Shown: positions 20,640 to 25,270 of the stretch, piece by piece
Position numbering within the stretch: the stretch's first letter is position 1
Layout of the letters: each line of letters opens with the position of its first letter
From: Pelargonium nanum
Taxonomy: Eukaryota; Streptophyta; Magnoliopsida; Geraniales; Geraniaceae
Assembly: GCA_036897485.1 (NCBI GenBank)
Contig: JAYMTF010001219.1
Location: forward strand, 1-25,270
DNA length: 25,270 nt
Direction of reading: 5' to 3'
Notes under the pieces: generated by a model
Told to the model about the DNA's origin: nothing
Database searches by the model: none
The model's input: only the letters and a program-made list of their open reading frames with translations
Translations under genes and position numbers: made by a program

Positions 20640-22016
20640 CAAATGATATGATGACACGTGGCGACTTTGATGTCACTCAAGCAATCCGGTTTGGCTCTAA
20701 AATTCTACGCTCGACCCGAGACCTGGAATGTCCCAAAATGGTTATTTCACCCCTCAAAGTCTCAAAACATCCCCAAGATAACCCGGCACAAGAGGGAACT
20801 CCTGAAAGCCACAAAGGCGCGCTACGATATCGATGTTGCGGCATGGGAAGCACCGTGTCGCGGCATGACCGTGCTTCTCGGCGGGAAGCACAACCTTTTA
20901 CGGCCTAATGTCGCGACATATATGCACCCCTTTCCCGTGTGGCTCGCTTTTGCGATGACGCACTCCGCTGCGAAGTCCCAAATGTGACCGAAGTGTTCCA
21001 AAATGATTATAGGTGTTCTCCATGCATCCGAGAAGCACAAGAGCTCCCCTTTGCGCCACGCGAAGCATGAGCTTTTCAGACTAAGCGAGAACCACAAAAG
21101 CTCCCCTTCACGCCGCGCGAAGCACGAGCTTCCAAGACGAAGCAAGGACCTCGAGAGCTTCCCAACGAGAAGGAGGATCCCAAGGCTATGAGAAATACAT
21201 CAAGTTCCTCATGATTACTCACTTTGATCCTCGGGCGCCACGCGAAGCACGTGCTCCCCGGCGGGAAAGGAACCCATATTCACGGCATGGGTACATTCCA
21301 GCTCAACTATCAAGTTAAGTGCTCCCGACACTAATTGGTCGACCCCAGACATCACTCAATAAAGCAACACACTTCTATAAGACACTCGCAAGGTCACCGC
21401 CACATCAGACCACCTTTGAGACGCTCCAACAAGTTACAACAAACATAAATACTCCCGAACCCCCAAGACATTACCACGCACGTACGGTAGAGGCTTACAA
21501 GAGATATTCAACGAGCTATCTCAACAAGCTAGAGGTGTATGGGCACTTGCGACACACCCGCTACGCATGAGCAACGCGTCCGGGGAGCAGGAAGCCCAAG
21601 TCACAAATGGGCTCAGATGGGCCAAACACCTTCAACAGCCAATCACACGCTGATATGTTGCACTGGTTGGTAGAAAGGTATAAATACCCCCTCTTAGTAA
21701 AAGATGGGGACCTTCACTTTTACAATTTTGAGATTTCACATATCTCTCTAGCTTTCTCTATCTAAAAAGCTCTCAAGAGCATTAGTGTATTTTGGCAGAG
21801 ATCTCATTCTCACACTTGAGGCGGCGTCCTGGAAATCACAGGTTCGCGACAAGACAACTGGATACATTGACTTGGAGTGAGAACAATTTGAACATTTGGA
21901 CGATTGGACATAGAACTTAAACACTTAGGCTAGACTCCTTTGCTTACGTAGATAAGACGACAAGCGACCTAAGTGCGTTTGGTTTGACCTAGGTCAAACG
22001 CGCGCATCACAAACTA
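20640..22016 (+). mobile_element. Solo or truncated LTR related to the one at 9540-10833
   Basis: A GC-rich U3-like part (20640-21620) leads to GGTATAAATACCCCC (21678-21692), a TATA box. Transcript-like sequence and GGCGGCGTCC (about 21821-21830) follow. The segment ends at GCGCGCATCACA before AT-rich DNA. The order and motifs parallel 10485-10833, including GGGCC, GTTGG and GAAAG just before the TATA box. No internal coding region follows. Start and end are approximate. The two LTRs are too diverged to be a pair from one insertion. Confidence 0.55.
21030..21165. repeat. 57-bp imperfect tandem repeat, about 2.4 copies, in LTR U3
   Basis: GAGAA(G/C)CACAA(G/A)AGCTCCCC begins at 21030 and at 21087, a 57-base period. 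The units also share CGCGAAGCA(T/C)GAGCTT. A third, partial and more diverged copy follows. GAAGCAC motifs recur singly at about 20882 and 21243. Because 57 is a multiple of three, the open frame across it looks repetitive, which explains the ORFs here better than a real gene does. Confidence 0.75.
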
Positions 22017-22256
22017 TGATATTATCATTTTTAATTATATTAATAATCACAATTATAGTGATAAATTATGTGCCTTTTTGAATTATTATAAAAATTAAAT
22101 CTATACTCTCCTGAATAGAGAATTGCAGAAATATAATTATATTATCAAAATTTTAATATTAAAAGATAAGAAAATTAAAATATTGCCAAGATACTACAAT
22201 TAACTAAATATTTTAACAAACTATTTATTAATGCAAAAAACTAATAGTTTATTACT
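22017..22256. other. AT-rich spacer between LTR and hairpin
   Basis: No coding signal or repeat structure was recognised in this 240-base AT-rich stretch. Confidence 0.5.
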
Positions 22257-22711
22257 TCAAAAAGGACGATAACAAAGACATGTAAAACTGGAAATTTGAA
22301 GATTAATGCACCCAAACAGGCATGACAAAGAAACCGAAAACATAACTAACTTGTGGTTCACTTGGTTTGCAGACCAGCCCGTAAACAAAAAAATGATATT
22401 ACCAAATTGAGCCACAATGGCTCAAACATCATGAATAATCCAACCGAAGGCACTAGAATCCTCCCCATCAGCCTGAATAATCAAGTTGAAGGTTCAGGCT
22501 CGTGGGGAGGATTCCAGTGCCTTTAGTTTGATTAATCATGATGTTTTAGTCATTGTGGCTCAGTCTGGTAGTGTCAATTTTTTGTTTGCGGATTGATTTG
22601 CGAACCGAGTGACCCACAAGTTAGTTAGATTTTTGGTCACTTTGTCAGACTTGTTTGGGTGAGTTGGTCTTCAAGCCCCCAGTTTTATATCATTTTTGTT
22701 GTCGTCAAATT
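22257..22711. repeat. Long near-continuous hairpin with arms of about 215 bp
   Basis: The arm from about 22257 to 22477 is matched through its whole length by the reverse complement of about 22493 to 22711, with a loop of only about 15 bases. Paired landmarks are GGCACTAGAATCCTCCCC with its complement, GCCACAATG with CATTGTGGC, CTAACTTGTGG with CCACAAGTTAG, CACCCAAACA with TGTTTGGGTG, and ACGATAACAAA with TTTGTTGTCGT. By eye the inner 67 positions differ at about nine sites and the outer part is more diverged. It is either a foldback element or a duplicated-inverted gene fragment, and its RNA would be a long double strand. Confidence 0.82.
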
Positions 22712-22988
22712 TTTTTTAGGCAAAAGAGATACTTCATTAATTCAAATCAATACTCAAAGCTTGAGCCACCACCGGTGGACATTGCAGGGTCACCCAATTA
22801 CATCAATCATGCATAAAACTAGAAGCTCCGACTAACACATGAGCAGCTACATTCGCAGACCGATTAACATGAGAGAACATAACTCTCTCGAAACCCAAAA
22901 CTAATTGATTACAATCACTTATAATCATGCCATACATACTACTCATTCTAGACCTTAATGCGAGATCGGAAATCAATTTTGTTATCAT
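22712..22988 (-). pseudogene. C-terminal RNase H fragment of a plant LINE, with poly(A) tail
   Basis: The minus-strand frame contains IISDCNQLV and, after 15 residues, HVNRSANVAAHVLVGAS. These correspond to an aspartate-containing segment and the H..R..N..AH.L signature of the plant RVT_3 RNase H domain found at the end of LINE polyproteins. The frame runs on to a stop near 22738, followed by CTTTTGCCTAAAAAAAA, a short tail and A-tract. Only the last part of the domain is present, so it is 5'-truncated. TTTTGTT(A/G)TC(A/G)T sequence on both sides (about 22699 and 22978) may be a worn target duplication. Confidence 0.65.
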
Positions 22989-23963
22989 TTGATTTAAAGT
23001 AATAAATTACTAGTTTTCTAGCGCTAAAAAAATGACAAATGACCTTTTTTTCATAACTATTTAAATATTTTTAAAAGTGTGAATAATTTGATCGTTTTCT
23101 TGTTTTATAACAATTATTTTAATCAAATAATAACAATTGGAATGAAAATAATTCTTATTTTCATACTTTAATAATCCAAACAGTATTACATAAAATTATA
23201 AAAACGTAAATGAAATGAAATGACAAATAATCTCATTCTCGATCTCATCAAAATTTTAATAGAAACGCTGTGTGAGATTTTCTAAAATTAATCTTGGATA
23301 TATATAGTATTACCAAAAATAACTCCCGGAAGCTGGCATATAACACTAGTGGTGCATGGGGTTGATTTTAGTTTTAGTAGATGGATAATGGATTAAGAAG
23401 AGATTGAGATCCAATTAAGCTGGGTCATTTTGTAGGTTCGATCGGATGAGGCCCATTATAGCTAGGACCAAACCCAAAAGGGATATCGTTTCCAGAAGAC
23501 AACCAATTAATTGTCTCCGACATTTGCATGTGAGTTACAGTTTTTGACTCCAATTATTGAGGAAATATATAGTTGGTTTCTGGCCGTTGAACTGAACCTG
23601 AATTGTATGGACAAATCACAAATTGTGATGAACTGGTTGTGTTAACGTTGAACAATATGTTGCGCATTGGTATTGCTGTACTGTAGTCTGTACATACTAA
23701 TTTCTGCCATAAAAAGTGATTTAATTTAGCTGCTTTGTGTGAGTGGGACTGGGAGAGAACAAAACGACCAAAGGTGATCCACAAGTTCGTAGTCAAAACA
23801 CACCATAAAAATACGCTTGCTCCAAATTTTATCCAAGTGTACGTGTCCACTCCCACCTGTACATTAACTTTTATTCTTCTGAGTTGATTTTGATAAGCCT
23901 CCATTGGTTGACTAATTGTGAGTTCCAGATTGGAAATTGTAGGCAGTGTTGGTCGGTTCTTTT
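22989..23963. other. Intergenic DNA, no confident gene
   Basis: AT-rich sequence with one open frame of 116 residues on the minus strand (23904-23554). It contains a hydrophobic stretch but no recognised domain, splice context or TATA box. I do not annotate it as a gene. Confidence 0.45.
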
Positions 23964-24727
23964 CAGGGCCGTCTCAAGGATTTTAAGGGCCCTGTGCCAA
24001 AAATAAAAATTGGGACCCTAAATTTTTTAAATTGTGACAGATCGTGAACCAATGAAAATAAACTGGATCAATTAACCGAAATCAATCAGTCGGTTACAGC
24101 TATAAACCGTAATTTGTAAATTGTTAAACTTAAGAGTAAAAAATAGATTGAATACAATATTTGATTCACTAGGAGACAATAAAAATAGAAAAAAAAATTT
24201 ATACACTATGGATGTTTAATAACCGAACCGCCATATGCGATTTTTTTATTTTTATGAACCGCAACCGACTGAAAACTACAATTAAACTACACTAAATCAA
24301 TTCGGTTAAAAATCAATCACCTTTTCTTTTATTTCTGTACTGACCAAATATAAACAAATTAACAATTTCGAATATTTCTCAAAACTCAATTAGAGCCCAA
24401 AAAAATTAAGTTTTATAATTAATCACATATCTAAGCCCAATGTAAAAAAAAATCACATATCTAAGCTCAATAAGAGACATGATTTAAACTATAATTTTAA
24501 GATGTAGAGAATGACTTGTCCATGCTCTTAGTGGAGCTTCCTGCTCTTAGTTGTAAAGAATGAGAGTTGACGAAAGTGAGAGATGACAAGACTTAGAGAA
24601 ATGACATGTTCAAACTGAGAAATTTAATTAGGTTTTCTTGGTATTAGAAATAAAAATAGACGAATAAGGTTTATCATATAAAAGGGTAGAAGGGGTTTTT
24701 AGTTAAGTTACTGCAGTTGTTAACCGC
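23964..24727. mobile_element. hAT-type terminus and probable decayed element body
   Basis: CAGGGCCGTCTCAAGGATTT at 23964, followed by GGGCCCTGTGCCAAA, is a typical plant hAT end. I could not find the matching right terminus or a copy of the flank GTTCTTTT downstream. The element is therefore truncated, or interrupted by the CACTA-like sequence at 24728. The extent is a guess, and only the left end is firm. Confidence 0.5.
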
Positions 24728-25190
24728 AACTAATACAAGAAATTCATCATTTTTTGACGCATAAATATTGTCATGAAAATATGATTTTTTTGTCACAATA
24801 AACAATATGTGACGAAAAACCATCGTCACAGCAATCGTCACAACATGTGTGTGGTATTTTGTATATATGACAATTTTTGTTTTTTGTCATCAAGATTTAT
24901 TTTTATATGACGAATAATTCATTTTTCACTATATTTTTAAATTTTGCGACGCTTATTTCGTCACTTTTTACCAACAAAATTTTGTCACTTTAAAGTATAT
25001 ATTTCGTCGTGAAATATTAGACATGTCAATGACAAATGCATATTTTGTCACAAAAATTATAGTTATGGTGACAAATACCAACACAAGACTAAAATCTTGA
25101 AATGTTAGCAACGAATATAATTGTCATAAATAAGTCTAATTTTGTCACCTTAAATTTATTTCGTCACCAAAAAGTAATAATATGTAACCA
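24728..25190. mobile_element. CACTA (En/Spm)-like subterminal region
   Basis: CTAATACAAGAAATTCATC near 24732 resembles the CACTACAAGAAA terminus. From about 24757 on, GTGACGAAA, TTTCGTCAC, TTTTGTCAC and GTCACAA recur many times in both orientations, the hallmark of CACTA subterminal transposase-binding repeats. No right terminus is visible before the SINE at 25194, so the element may continue past the window. The motif set is like the intron 3 insert at 6045-6280 but the sequences are not close copies. Confidence 0.5.
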
Positions 25191-25193
25191 CTA

Positions 25194-25270
25194 AGGGTGG
25201 CGAAGTTGGTTATTCTAGCTGTGTGAGTGGGATGAGGTATCAGGATCGATCCCCACTCAACACATCCTTG
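25194..25270 (+). mobile_element. Second copy of the tRNA-derived SINE, cut by the window edge
   Basis: Box A TGGCGAAGTTGG (25198-25209) fits the pol III consensus. A box B-like GGATCGATCCCC follows at 25243-25254. GTGAGTGGGA and TCGATCCCCACTCAA align with the copy at 17369-17560. The 3' end lies beyond the window. Confidence 0.7.

Noticed and set aside
20594..21570. Several open frames on both strands in GC-rich DNA
   Set aside because: They follow from high GC content and the 57-bp repeat in an LTR-like region. Frames overlap on both strands without a recognised domain.
23554..23904. 116-residue minus-strand open frame with one hydrophobic stretch
   Set aside because: No family resemblance, TATA box or homologous exon structure. 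A frame of this size is expected by chance in 25 kb of AT-rich DNA.

Overview
This window looks like nuclear DNA of a flowering plant, most likely a eudicot. It is AT-rich, its genes have GT-AG introns, and its intergenic space is full of decayed transposons. Every recognisable protein has plant relatives. I see no prokaryotic operons, tRNA, rRNA or CRISPR. No new multi-gene system is evident.

Three multi-exon genes can be reconstructed. (1) 1326-1752 (+) encodes a 118-residue coiled-coil-type protein in two exons, behind a TATA box and a cluster of ACGT-core (G-box/ABRE-like) elements. (2) 3474-7003 (-) encodes a complete 524-residue MATE transporter of the FRD3/DTX42-43 citrate-efflux clade in nine exons, with a probable intron in the 5' UTR and one GC-AG intron. 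(3) 14296-18119 (-) encodes a 319-residue single-pass membrane protein with a LEA_2 (NHL-like) outer domain in three exons. All coding joins keep frame. The genes have no evident functional link and are separated by repeats.

Repeats, left to right: a Harbinger-like MITE end (1-113); a tiny poly(A) retroposon with a 16-bp target duplication (2806-2861); a CACTA-like insert (6045-6280), a compound microsatellite and a repeated segment inside MATE introns; a foldback MITE containing a hAT MITE just upstream of the MATE promoter (7552-8263); a GC-rich LTR-retrotransposon piece (about 9540-11170); a 1154-bp non-autonomous hAT with an 8-bp target duplication (11989-13142); a hAT-like MITE, a Tourist-like MITE, a long-inverted-repeat MITE and a tRNA-derived SINE inside introns of the LEA_2 gene; a GC-rich unidentified patch (18650-19400); a second LTR of the same broad family (about 20640-22016); a 450-bp hairpin (22257-22711) next to a LINE RNase H tail; a hAT end (23964); a CACTA-like subterminal region (24728-25190); and a second copy of the SINE family running off the right edge.

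The items most worth checking are the nested MITEs upstream of the citrate-transporter gene, the long hairpin as a small-RNA source, the GC-AG intron, the micro-retroposon, and the two LTRs with GC-rich tandem repeats in U3.
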